DNA from: an uncultured Bacilli bacterium
Lineage (GTDB): Bacteria > Bacillota_I > Bacilli_A > RF39 > UBA660
NCBI GenBank assembly: GCA_944327405.1
Contig: CALVHK010000009.1
Location: 1 to 18,976, forward strand
Length of the DNA: 18,976 bases
Direction: 5' to 3'
Shown here: in pieces, positions 1-7,779 of the stretch
Layout of the letters: each line of letters opens with the position of its first letter
Numbering within the stretch: the first letter of the stretch is position 1
Notes under the pieces: generated by a model
What the model was told of the DNA's origin: nothing
The model's database searches: none
The model's input: only the letters and a program-made list of their open reading frames with translations
Made by a program: the position numbers and the translations under genes

Positions 1-624
1 ATTAAGACTGCTGCTGAATGTGAAGGTAAGTATATTAAACAATCTGGTGGACGTGGACAATATGGACATGTTTGGATCAAATTTGAACCAAATCCAGAAA
101 AAGGTTATGAATTCGTGGATGCTATCGTTGGTGGAGTCGTTCCTCGTGAATATATTCCAGTAACGGATAAAGGATTACAAGAAGCTATGGCTGGTGGTAT
201 CCTTGCAGGTTACCCTATGGTAGATGTTAAAGCTACATTATTTGATGGATCATACCACGATGTCGACTCATCAGAAATGGCATTTAAGATTGCTGCTTCT
301 ATGGCTTTAAAAGAAGCTAAGAATAAATGTAACCCAGTACTTCTTGAACCAATTATGAGTGTTGAAGTAATTGTTCCAGATGAATATATGGGTAACGTTA
401 TGGGAGACTTAACCAGTCGTCGTGGAAAACCAATGGGTCAAGAGTCTCGTGGAAATGCTTTATCTATTAAAGCAATGGTCCCTTTAGCAGAAATGTTTGG
501 TTATGCTACAAGTTTACGTAGTAATACTCAAGGACGTGGAAATTTCACTATGACACTCGATCATTATGAAGAAGTTCCTAAGTCTATTGCTGAGGAAATC
601 ATAAAGAAGAACAGTGTTAATTAA
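1..624 (+). CDS. fusA: Elongation factor G, C-terminal fragment (5' end outside window)
   Basis: The reading frame is open from base 1 and ends at TAA 622-624, so only about the last 207 residues of EF-G are present. EF-G is the GTPase that drives ribosomal translocation and also helps recycle ribosomes. The visible part covers domains IV and V: the SGGRGQYGHVW segment of domain IV near the start, then GGVVPREYIPV, and the domain V segment with MGDLTSRRGKP and LRSNTQGRG. All are strongly conserved in bacterial EF-G. The in-frame ATG at 115 is internal and is not the real start. tuf follows 88 bp downstream on the same strand, the classic str-operon order. Confidence 0.97.
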   Translation: MKTAAECEGKYIKQSGGRGQYGHVWIKFEPNPEKGYEFVDAIVGGVVPREYIPVTDKGLQEAMAGGILAGYPMVDVKATLFDGSYHDVDSSEMAFKIAASMALKEAKNKCNPVLLEPIMSVEVIVPDEYMGNVMGDLTSRRGKPMGQESRGNALSIKAMVPLAEMFGYATSLRSNTQGRGNFTMTLDHYEEVPKSIAEEIIKKNSVN

Positions 625-690
625 AATTTAACACAAATTAACTCAAATAATACTTGAAAAATATTCAAGTGTTAGATAAAATATAATAGT
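614..690 (+). promoter_or_regulatory. fusA-tuf intergenic hairpins and possible tuf -10
   Basis: Two perfect 7-bp hairpins sit between the genes: GTGTTAA 614-620 with TTAACAC 628-634, overlapping the fusA stop, and ACTTGAA 652-658 with TTCAAGT 664-670. Neither is followed by a T-run, so they are not intrinsic terminators. TATAAT at 682-687 is a possible -10 for separate tuf transcription, but no good -35 lies at the right distance. The hairpins may be mRNA processing or stability elements; this is inference. Confidence 0.4.
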
Positions 691-712
691 AAATAAGAAA
701 GGAGAAAAAAAT

Positions 713-1879
713 ATGGCAAGAGAAAAATTCGATCGTTCAAAAGAGCATGTTAATATTGGTACTATCGGACACGTAGACCATGGTAAAACAACATTAACTG
801 CTGCGATTACAAAATATTTTGGTAACTTTGTTGATTATGCTGATATCGATAAAGCTCCAGAAGAAAGGGAAAGAGGTATTACTATTAATACAGCTCACGT
901 TGAGTATGAAACTGAAAAACGTCATTATGCTCACGTTGACTGTCCAGGACATGCTGACTATGTTAAAAACATGATCACAGGTGCTGCTCAAATGGATGGT
1001 GCTATTCTTGTAGTTTCTGCTGCAGATGGACCAATGCCTCAAACAAGAGAACATATTCTTTTAGCTCGTCAAGTTGGTGTACCTAAAATTGTTGTTTACA
1101 TGAATAAGTGTGACCAAGTTGATGATCCAGAATTACTAGACTTAGTAGAAATGGAAATTCGTGAATTACTTGGAGAATATGGTTTTGATACTGAATGTCC
1201 TATCATTCGTGGATCAGCTTTAAAAGCTCTAGAAGGTGATGAAGCTGCTGCACAAAGTATTCGTGATTTAATGGCTGCATGTGATTCTTATATCGATGCT
1301 CCAGTAAGAGACACTGACAAACCATTCTTAATGAGTATTGAAGACGTATTTACAATTTCAGGACGTGGTACAGTTGTTACTGGTCGTGTTGAAAGAGGTA
1401 AATTAAATCTTAACGACGAAGTTGAAATCGTAGGACTTAAACCTACTAAGAAAACAGTTGTTACTGGTATTGAAATGTTCCGTAAATCACTTGACTTTGC
1501 TCAAGCTGGTGATAACGCTGGTGTATTACTACGTGGTATCGCTCGTGATGAAGTTGAACGTGGACAAGTTCTTGCTAAACCAGGAAGTGTTACTCCACAT
1601 CATAAGTTCAAAGCTAGTGTGTATGTACTTTCTAAAGAAGAAGGCGGACGTCACACTCCATTCTTCTCAAATTACAGACCACAATTCTATTTCAGAACTA
1701 CAGATGTTACTGGTGTAATTGAACTTCCAGCTGGTGTTGAAATGGTTATGCCTGGCGATAATGTTGACATGACTGTTGAATTAATCGCTCCAGTTGCACT
1801 TGAAAATGGTACGAAATTCTCTATCCGTGAAGGTGGACGTACTGTTGGTGCTGGTGTAGTATCAGAAATTATTGAATAA
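713..1879 (+). CDS. tuf: Elongation factor Tu
   Basis: This is a complete 388-residue EF-Tu, the GTPase that delivers aminoacyl-tRNA to the ribosomal A site. G-domain motifs are visible in order: GHVDHGKT (G1, about residues 19-26), the RGITI switch-I segment, DCPGH (G3), NKCD (G4) and GSA (G5). Domains 2 and 3 follow, with GRGTVVTGRVERG and the C-terminal GGRTVGAGVV. The start ATG has AAAGGAG about 8 nt upstream. The protein is a few residues shorter than the usual 394-397 because the stretch before switch I is compact (ITKYFGNFVDYADID). It lies directly after fusA and ends at an intrinsic terminator. Confidence 0.98.
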   Translation: MAREKFDRSKEHVNIGTIGHVDHGKTTLTAAITKYFGNFVDYADIDKAPEERERGITINTAHVEYETEKRHYAHVDCPGHADYVKNMITGAAQMDGAILVVSAADGPMPQTREHILLARQVGVPKIVVYMNKCDQVDDPELLDLVEMEIRELLGEYGFDTECPIIRGSALKALEGDEAAAQSIRDLMAACDSYIDAPVRDTDKPFLMSIEDVFTISGRGTVVTGRVERGKLNLNDEVEIVGLKPTKKTVVTGIEMFRKSLDFAQAGDNAGVLLRGIARDEVERGQVLAKPGSVTPHHKFKASVYVLSKEEGGRHTPFFSNYRPQFYFRTTDVTGVIELPAGVEMVMPGDNVDMTVELIAPVALENGTKFSIREGGRTVGAGVVSEIIE

Positions 1880-1887
1880 TAAAAATT

Positions 1888-1912
1888 GAGCTTAGAAATA
1901 GGCTCTTTTTTT
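1888..1912 (+). terminator. Intrinsic terminator after tuf
   Basis: GAGC (1888-1891) pairs with GCTC (1902-1905), extended by a T-G and a T-A pair, around loop AGAAAT. A run of seven T follows at 1906-1912. It lies 8 nt after the tuf stop. Confidence 0.85.
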
Positions 1913-1915
1913 GTG

Positions 1916-1953
1916 TATTAAAAAATCAGTCTATTCTGTTTCAGACTGATTTT
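1916..1953 (-). terminator. Intrinsic terminator of the LCP gene, overlapping its 3' end
   Basis: A perfect 11-bp inverted repeat, AAAATCAGTCT 1922-1932 with AGACTGATTTT 1943-1953, surrounds a 10-nt loop. Read on the minus strand it is followed by a T-rich tract. The stem contains the last codons and the stop of the LCP gene, so terminator and coding sequence share bases. Confidence 0.8.
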
Positions 1954-4021
1954 CGTTTTGGTTATGAGAATTGTTTGATTCACTTGATTCTGAATTAGAT
2001 CCTTGATTTTGGTTTTCGTCATCAGATGGTAAGATTACATCTAAGGGATCATCATTTTCGTTATCAGGATCTTCTTCTGTACCACCATTTTCGGGAACTT
2101 GTTCTTCATCATTAGCATCATTTCCACCGCTATCTTCATTTGGTGTTGGAGGTTCACCAGTAGTACTTGTATTATTGATATAAATCGTTAATTCACTTAC
2201 ATTATTGAGTAAAATACCGTCAGATACACTTTGATTTGCAATTAGTCCTGGCGCTATATTAGGATTGTAATAAGGACTTGTTTCATCAGCAAATTCAGTG
2301 TATAAAGTTATATTATGGTTTGTAGCCCAAGTTTGTGCTTCACTAACACTAGAACCAATAAAGCTTGGCATGGTTTCAAGTCTTTCGCCTGTTGTAATTC
2401 CTTGTCCGGTAACTTTAGTTGTGTATTCTTCGTTTGCATCAAAGCTGAAAGTTCTTATCATTTCGTGTGGCTCTAATTCTAGATTTTCTTTCATTAGTTG
2501 GATAATTGCATTTAATGAGTCAGGATAATAGCCGATTGCTGAAGTAAATATACCGTTGTTACTAAGTCTAACAGGAAGACTGTAGTATTCTAGGTATGTT
2601 TTTTCAATGGTTATGAATGATCCATCACTTAGTGAACTACTAATCATCGATTTTAATACTTCATAGAATGATAAGATTTGTTCAGAGCTCATGTTTGTAG
2701 TTATATTTTTGGTAACAGCGTTTAATATTTCTTCTATTTTGGTTAGATTATCTAAGTTGGCAGCCTTCCTTGCGATGGCTTCTACAACTTGTTGTTGGTG
2801 TCTGTTGCGGTCAATATCACTTTGTAAGTACAGATGTCTACATCTTGCATAGGCTAAAGCTTCTTCCCCGTTAATGGTTTGAAGGCCTGGGTCTAAGTAA
2901 ATCATTCCTTCAGCACTTGTATCTCGATCACTATTTTGTTCGCAAAAACGTCCACCGCAGTTTACACCATGATTGTAGTTGAAATCAGGAGCTTCAATAT
3001 CTACTTCGATGCCACCTAGAGCATCAACTAGATCAACGACACCTTTAAAGTTAATTTTAACATAATAATCAATCGTTATATCCGTAAGCTCTTCTACCGT
3101 ATCAATAACACAGCTTGTTCCATAAGCTGCACTGGAATTGATTTTGGCATAGCGATTGTTGTTACAAGCGATTGGTACATAAGTATCTCGGGGAATTGAA
3201 AACATGGTTGCGTTTAAAGTACTAGGATTAAAGGTGATTAGCATTAAAGTATCTCCATTAAAAGCAGCATTGGCATTTAAGCCATCAGTTTCACTATCCA
3301 CACCCATTAAAAGAATAGTGAAAGGCTCTTTTAAACTTTTATTATTTGTGAGAGTTGAATCTTGATTTTCCATTTCTTTACTGTAGGTATAAGCGACCTT
3401 AGTATCAGCTAGAGCAGCAAATGCTTCTTCGCTTCCAAATATTGTTTGATAATTACTACTTAAGAAAATGCCGCCTAATTCACCATTTATTAAATCGAAT
3501 ATCATTTCGTAATAGCTAGAATATTCTACTACTTTATTATTTGTTAGTCCTTCTTTTTCAATAAGTTCTTTGGCTAAAACGTTTCCTTCAATATCACTGG
3601 AATTGTTAATCATACCTAGTGTGCTATCTTCTGTAATTTGAGTGCCATTTAATACTACTAGATTAGTAGTATAAACAACATATTTATTTTCAGTTATATT
3701 ACTTATGCCTGTATATAAAATATCAATATAATAATTTGCAAAACTAAATATTATCGCAAATATGATGGTTAGGGCAGTAGTAATGGCTATTTTTATGTGT
3801 TTTCTTAAAATTAAATTAATTAAGTTCCATAGAAAATAAACAATGAGCCATATTCCAAATATGATAATTACGGCAATACGAATTGCGGTTTCAATTCCTG
3901 ATAATCCCATTAGATTTTTAATTAACAAAATATAAGTAATTAAATAGAGAATAAAGGTAATTAAATAAATAATTAAAAATATTTTGTTGGCTTTTTTTAA
4001 TTTGTTAAATAATACTTTCAT
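1931..4021 (-). CDS. LytR-CpsA-Psr (LCP) family wall-polymer ligase with PASTA-like module
   Basis: The 696-residue membrane protein probably links a glycopolymer such as teichoic acid or capsule to peptidoglycan outside the cell, the known role of LCP enzymes. Three hydrophobic segments lie within the first 100 residues. The LCP domain spans about 230-440, with FTILLMGVDS, SIPRDTYVPI, the acidic VDALGGIEVDIE segment, and YARCRHLYLQSDIDRNRHQQ, whose arginines match the family's pyrophosphate-binding residues. About 548-620 resembles a PASTA domain (MPSFIGSSVSEAQTWATNHN). The tail from about 625 is rich in Asp, Glu, Asn and Ser. A TTG at 4027 extends the frame by two codons, but ATG at 4021 has GAGGG 6 nt upstream and is preferred. 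It is divergent from the glucosaminidase operon. Confidence 0.9.
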   Translation of the reverse strand: MKVLFNKLKKANKIFLIIYLITFILYLITYILLIKNLMGLSGIETAIRIAVIIIFGIWLIVYFLWNLINLILRKHIKIAITTALTIIFAIIFSFANYYIDILYTGISNITENKYVVYTTNLVVLNGTQITEDSTLGMINNSSDIEGNVLAKELIEKEGLTNNKVVEYSSYYEMIFDLINGELGGIFLSSNYQTIFGSEEAFAALADTKVAYTYSKEMENQDSTLTNNKSLKEPFTILLMGVDSETDGLNANAAFNGDTLMLITFNPSTLNATMFSIPRDTYVPIACNNNRYAKINSSAAYGTSCVIDTVEELTDITIDYYVKINFKGVVDLVDALGGIEVDIEAPDFNYNHGVNCGGRFCEQNSDRDTSAEGMIYLDPGLQTINGEEALAYARCRHLYLQSDIDRNRHQQQVVEAIARKAANLDNLTKIEEILNAVTKNITTNMSSEQILSFYEVLKSMISSSLSDGSFITIEKTYLEYYSLPVRLSNNGIFTSAIGYYPDSLNAIIQLMKENLELEPHEMIRTFSFDANEEYTTKVTGQGITTGERLETMPSFIGSSVSEAQTWATNHNITLYTEFADETSPYYNPNIAPGLIANQSVSDGILLNNVSELTIYINNTSTTGEPPTPNEDSGGNDANDEEQVPENGGTEEDPDNENDDPLDVILPSDDENQNQGSNSESSESNNSHNQNENQSETE

Positions 4022-4055
4022 TGGCAACCCTCATTTTTATATTGTAACACTATAC

Positions 4056-4084
4056 ATTATATAATATATTTTAATTACTTGCAA
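4056..4084 (-). promoter_or_regulatory. Promoter for the LCP gene
   Basis: On the minus strand TTGCAA (4084-4079) and TATAAT (4061-4056) are separated by exactly 17 bp, about 35 bp upstream of the LCP start. This is a near-consensus housekeeping sigma promoter. Confidence 0.7.
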
Positions 4085-4133
4085 ATTAAATATGCACTTT
4101 ACATCATTTTACTATCTCATTTGGGGGTATTTG

Positions 4134-4162
4134 TTGTAAAACTCGCGTAAATCTAGTATAAT
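4134..4162 (+). promoter_or_regulatory. Promoter for the dockerin/cohesin operon
   Basis: TTGTAA (4134-4139) and TATAAT (4157-4162) have 17-bp spacing. The start codon at 4195 is preceded by AAGGAGGG (4182-4189), giving a leader of roughly 25 nt. The promoter is divergent from that of the LCP gene, with about 50 bp between the -35 boxes. Confidence 0.75.
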
Positions 4163-4194
4163 TATTATGATTGAATATAATAAGGAGGGCAAAT

Positions 4195-5934
4195 ATGAAG
4201 AAAAAAAGTTGTATTTTTGTTTTTAGTTTCTTTCTATTTGTCTTTTTTTGTCTAACTTTGGATGTAAATGCTGCGAATGAATATGTTTTGTTTTTAGATA
4301 CGAATAATATTCGAAGTGGACCTAGTACTAGTTATACGAGATTGGGATTAGAAAATGTGGGGTCTATTTATTATTTAAAGTCTACAAGTCTTGTTGCTGA
4401 TGAAAAGATGGATGGATCTTGTGATTCTGGTTGGTATCAAATTGATTATAATGGATCTACTGGTTATGTTTGTAGTGAATATGTAAGACTTGGTAATGTT
4501 ACTTATGATGACAGTAGAGAACCTACAACAACATGTGAAGCAGAAATGCAAGCCGCTGGTTTTCCTTCTAGCTATTGGTCTGGGTTATGTAGTTTAAAAG
4601 AAGAACATCCTAACTGGACTTTTCGGGCCGTACAAACGAATCTTGAATGGAGTGTTGCCGTTGAGAAAGAAAGTGCTTGTGGGAAAAGTTTGATTCAATC
4701 AAATAACTCTAGCTATATTGATTCTAGTTGTAGTTCTAGAGAGGGAAGTTTCCGGGCTGCTAGTCAAACAGCAGTAGCATTTTATATGGATCCACGAAAC
4801 TTTCTTACCGAACAATATATTTTTCAGTTTGAATATTTAAAGTATGATAGTGCTTTAGAGTCTTCCTATACTACAGCGATTGATAGTATGCTTAAAAGTG
4901 CTTCGTTTTATCAGTATCATTTAGGTTTGGGTACAAATTTTTCACAACTTGTTACGGATGCGGGTAAAGAAATGGATATTAATCCGGTATCTTTAGCATC
5001 TCGTATGCGTCAAGAAATGGGAACAGGTACTAGTTTATATAATTTGTATAGTGGTGTTTATACAGGACTTGATGGTCAGTATTATGGATATTACAACTTT
5101 TATAATATTGGTGTTAATAGTAGTTGTGTCAATAATATTACCAAATGTGGTTTAAGTTATGCTAAAAATCATGGATGGAATACCGTTTATAATGGTATTA
5201 AGGGTGGAGCTGATTTGCTTTCTAATAATTATTTAAATAACGGACAGTTTAACACTTACTTACAAAAGTTTAATGTTGCTCCAGTTAATACAAATACGTT
5301 ATATTTGAATCAATATATGACAAATATAGCGGCTCCTTCCAGTGAAGCCACATCTACATATAATTCTTATAAAAACTTGGGATTGCTTGATAGTGCTTTT
5401 GCTTTCTATATTCCTGTTTATTATAATATGAGTGCTTCTATAGATAATAGTCCTAGTGGAGGAGTAGATAGTGGTGGATCAAGTTCTTCTCCTAGTTCTT
5501 CAGCAATCGGTACTATTGTCACTTCAGCGGGATATAAAATGTCTGGTTCACAAATGAGTGGCGTTGCTCCTAGTAGTGATGTTAATACAGTTAAATCTAA
5601 TTTGGAAGCGATTGCTGGAAGTGGCAATGTAACTATTAAAAATGCTAGTGGTACAACGGTTAGTAGTGGAAAAGTAGGTACGGGGTATCAAATAACCATT
5701 ACCAATAGTACGGAGACTAAGACTTTAACGGTTGTTGTATATGGAGATACTTCAGGAGATGGAGAGGTTAATGCTTTAGATTTATTACAAGTACAAAAAA
5801 GTATTTTAGGTACTTATAATTTAAGTGGTGCTTATGGTGAAGCTGGAGATACATCTAGTGATGGTGTAATCAATGCTTTGGATTTGCTACAAGTGCAAAA
5901 AAGTATTTTAGGTACTTATACAATTAGTCAGTAA
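4195..5934 (+). CDS. Secreted SH3b/GH73-like N-acetylglucosaminidase with C-terminal dockerin
   Basis: This is a 579-residue secreted wall hydrolase. The signal peptide is MKKKSCIFVFSFFLFVFF followed by a DVNAAN-type cleavage site near residue 27. An SH3b domain covers about 28-100 (NIRSGPSTSYTRLG). The catalytic region, about 110-385, resembles LytD/GH73 endo-beta-N-acetylglucosaminidases: YMDPRNFL near 196-203, IFQFEYLKY, and RMRQEMGTG with Glu274 the likely catalytic acid. A Ser/Gly-rich linker leads to a small beta module (about 436-515). Two dockerin repeats follow, with calcium loops DTSGDGEVNALD from Asp518 and DTSSDGVINALD, each followed by LLQVQKSILGTY. An in-frame TTG at 4171 overlaps the ribosome site, so ATG 4195 is used. 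The next gene, 13 bp on, encodes a cohesin-like protein. Confidence 0.9.
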   Translation: MKKKSCIFVFSFFLFVFFCLTLDVNAANEYVLFLDTNNIRSGPSTSYTRLGLENVGSIYYLKSTSLVADEKMDGSCDSGWYQIDYNGSTGYVCSEYVRLGNVTYDDSREPTTTCEAEMQAAGFPSSYWSGLCSLKEEHPNWTFRAVQTNLEWSVAVEKESACGKSLIQSNNSSYIDSSCSSREGSFRAASQTAVAFYMDPRNFLTEQYIFQFEYLKYDSALESSYTTAIDSMLKSASFYQYHLGLGTNFSQLVTDAGKEMDINPVSLASRMRQEMGTGTSLYNLYSGVYTGLDGQYYGYYNFYNIGVNSSCVNNITKCGLSYAKNHGWNTVYNGIKGGADLLSNNYLNNGQFNTYLQKFNVAPVNTNTLYLNQYMTNIAAPSSEATSTYNSYKNLGLLDSAFAFYIPVYYNMSASIDNSPSGGVDSGGSSSSPSSSAIGTIVTSAGYKMSGSQMSGVAPSSDVNTVKSNLEAIAGSGNVTIKNASGTTVSSGKVGTGYQITITNSTETKTLTVVVYGDTSGDGEVNALDLLQVQKSILGTYNLSGAYGEAGDTSSDGVINALDLLQVQKSILGTYTISQ

Positions 5935-5947
5935 AAAGGAGGAAGTT

Positions 5948-7735
5948 ATGAAGAGAATTAAAATGTTATTAGTAGGTCTTATTTGTGCCTTGTTCATGCC
6001 TAGTGTGGTAAATGCTGCTAGTGGATCGATTAGTGTATCCGGAGCGTCTAGTGCCGTTGTTGGTAATCGTGTAACCATTACAGTTACCTTATCCAGTTCT
6101 ACTCCTATTGGAAGTTGGCAGATGGACTTAAATTATGATCGAGAGTATTTGCAACTTGTTAGTAGTAGTGCAGAGGCTGGGGGAACAGCAATGGTTAATT
6201 CCTCTGCTAGTGGAACCCGGAGTAAGTCTTATACATTCGTTTTTAAAACATTGAAAACAGGAAGTACGAGAGTTTCTGTTAGTAGTTATTTGGCTTATGC
6301 TTACTCTGATTTAAGTCAACTTGATTTGTCTACATCTAGTAAGACTATTCGCATTATGACACAAGAAGAGTTAGAAGCGACTTATAGTAAAAATAATAAT
6401 TTAAAGGACATTACTGTGACTGTTGGAGAAGAAACGTATGAGCTAGATCCGGAATTTAATAGTGATACCTTAGAATATAGTGTTACGGTACCAACTGGTA
6501 CTACTTTAGTTCAAGTAGAAGCTACAAGAAGTGATTCTACGGCCTCTGTTGATGGGGATGGAGAAATCGAAGTAACCGAAGGCCTTAATACGATACCAAT
6601 TGTGGTTACAGCTCAAAATGGAGAAGAAAAAACTTATACGTTAGTAGTGAATGTAGAAGATCAAAACCCGATTAATGTTACTGTTGATGGAGAGAGTTTT
6701 ACGGTTGTTAAAAGTGCTACTTTGCTTACTGCTCCTGCCAGTTATACTGAGACGACCGTTCAAATTGATGGATTTGATATTCCGGCTTTTGTCAATGAAG
6801 CGATTGGTTACACTTTGGTTGGTTTAAAAGATGAAAGTGGTAATGTTTCTTTGTATCGTTATTTAGATGGCGATTATAGTTTGTATAACGAGTTTAATAC
6901 TAAGTCTTATACTTTAGTTCCTGTTAGTTTCACTGAAGAATTAGATTATATTAAAACAACTGTAGAAATTAATGGTGTTACAGTGGATGCATATAAATAT
7001 AGTGAAGATAGTAATTTGGTTATTATCAATGCTCTTAATTTAGAAGCTGGAGAAGAAAGTTTATACTTATATGATCCAAAAGATGGGGCAGTTATTTTGT
7101 TTGATGATTCTTTTATAGAAGAAGCTAATCAAACAATAGAATATTATTCTTATGTTATTTTAGCTTTTGGTGGTGCAATCTTCTTGATGTTGATCTTGAT
7201 CTTTGCCTTACTTCATAGTACGAAGAAAAAACAAAAGAAGATTAATCAGTTTATCGAAAAACAAGAAGCAAAATTGGAAGCAACAAGAAAACTTAATGAT
7301 GTTGTTAGTGAAGTGAAAAAGTTTACCGAAGAAGAAGATAAAGATCAAGAAGAGCCTACGTTAGAAAGCGTTACCGTTGAGGAAGTTACATTTGATGAAG
7401 AAGAAGTAGGAAAAGAAAAGAGCGAAGATAAAAAAGAAGATGTAGGGATAGAAAAAGATAAAGAGGTTTTAGAAGAAAAAGAAGAAGAAACCAAAAAATC
7501 AAAAAAAGAAATAAAGCAAGAACAGAAGGAAGCGAAAAGAAAAGCTAAAGAAGAAAAGAAATTGGCAAAACAAGAAAAGAAGAAAGCTAAAGATGAATTT
7601 TTTGAAGAAGAGGCTAGTGAGGTAGAAACAAAAATAGAAGAGGAAATCAAAAATATTGATGAGTCTGTAGAAGAAGATACAGGAGTTTATGATATTTTTG
7701 AGGATGATCGGAAGAAAAAGAAGAAGAAAAAATAG
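5948..7735 (+). CDS. Membrane-anchored cohesin-domain surface protein with Lys/Glu-rich tail
   Basis: This is a 595-residue protein with a signal peptide ending near VVNAAS (about residue 24). Residues 25-138 look like a cohesin domain (VVGNRVTITVTLSSSTPIGS, WQMDLNYDREYLQLVS). About 150-235 is a cadherin-like beta-sandwich (LDPEFNSDTLEYSVTVPTGT, ending NGEEKTYTLVV). About 240-395 holds two diverged copies of a module (TTVQIDGFDIPAF... and TTVEINGVTVDAY...) that I cannot name. A single transmembrane helix at about 401-424 is followed by some 170 residues of charged Lys/Glu tail ending in a poly-Lys run, predicted cytoplasmic. AAGGAGG (5936-5942) precedes the ATG. Downstream of and co-directional with the dockerin gene, it is the likely docking partner. 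The cohesin-dockerin interaction is inferred from domain type and adjacency. Confidence 0.85.
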   Translation: MKRIKMLLVGLICALFMPSVVNAASGSISVSGASSAVVGNRVTITVTLSSSTPIGSWQMDLNYDREYLQLVSSSAEAGGTAMVNSSASGTRSKSYTFVFKTLKTGSTRVSVSSYLAYAYSDLSQLDLSTSSKTIRIMTQEELEATYSKNNNLKDITVTVGEETYELDPEFNSDTLEYSVTVPTGTTLVQVEATRSDSTASVDGDGEIEVTEGLNTIPIVVTAQNGEEKTYTLVVNVEDQNPINVTVDGESFTVVKSATLLTAPASYTETTVQIDGFDIPAFVNEAIGYTLVGLKDESGNVSLYRYLDGDYSLYNEFNTKSYTLVPVSFTEELDYIKTTVEINGVTVDAYKYSEDSNLVIINALNLEAGEESLYLYDPKDGAVILFDDSFIEEANQTIEYYSYVILAFGGAIFLMLILIFALLHSTKKKQKKINQFIEKQEAKLEATRKLNDVVSEVKKFTEEEDKDQEEPTLESVTVEEVTFDEEEVGKEKSEDKKEDVGIEKDKEVLEEKEEETKKSKKEIKQEQKEAKRKAKEEKKLAKQEKKKAKDEFFEEEASEVETKIEEEIKNIDESVEEDTGVYDIFEDDRKKKKKKK

Positions 7736-7749
7736 CACTTCTTCTTTTC
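7716..7749 (+). terminator. Possible weak terminator after the cohesin gene
   Basis: AAAAGAAGAAG (7716-7726) and CTTCTTCTTTT (7738-7748) form a perfect 11-bp stem around an 11-nt loop that includes the stop codon. GC content is low and the T-run is inside the stem, so termination would be leaky. It may be a by-product of the poly-Lys codons. Confidence 0.35.
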
Positions 7750-7752
7750 GTT

Positions 7753-7772
7753 TGGTATAATAGATTGGGAGG
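7753..7772 (+). promoter_or_regulatory. Extended -10 promoter and ribosome site of recG
   Basis: TGGTATAAT (7753-7761) matches an extended -10 (TGN-TATAAT), with no clear -35. TTGGGAGG (7765-7772) is the ribosome site and lies 7 nt before ATG 7780. A transcript from this -10 would begin around 7767-7769, inside the ribosome site. Confidence 0.4.
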
Positions 7773-7779
7773 CATTAAA

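Noticed and set aside
794..1054. 86-codon minus-strand frame opposite tuf
   Set aside because: It lies wholly within a certain EF-Tu gene, with no ribosome site and no protein-like conservation.
7345..7738. Long Ser/Phe- or Phe/Leu-rich reading frames on the minus strand opposite the cohesin gene tail
   Set aside because: They are antisense images of the Lys/Glu-rich coding tail, with low-complexity composition and no ribosome site.
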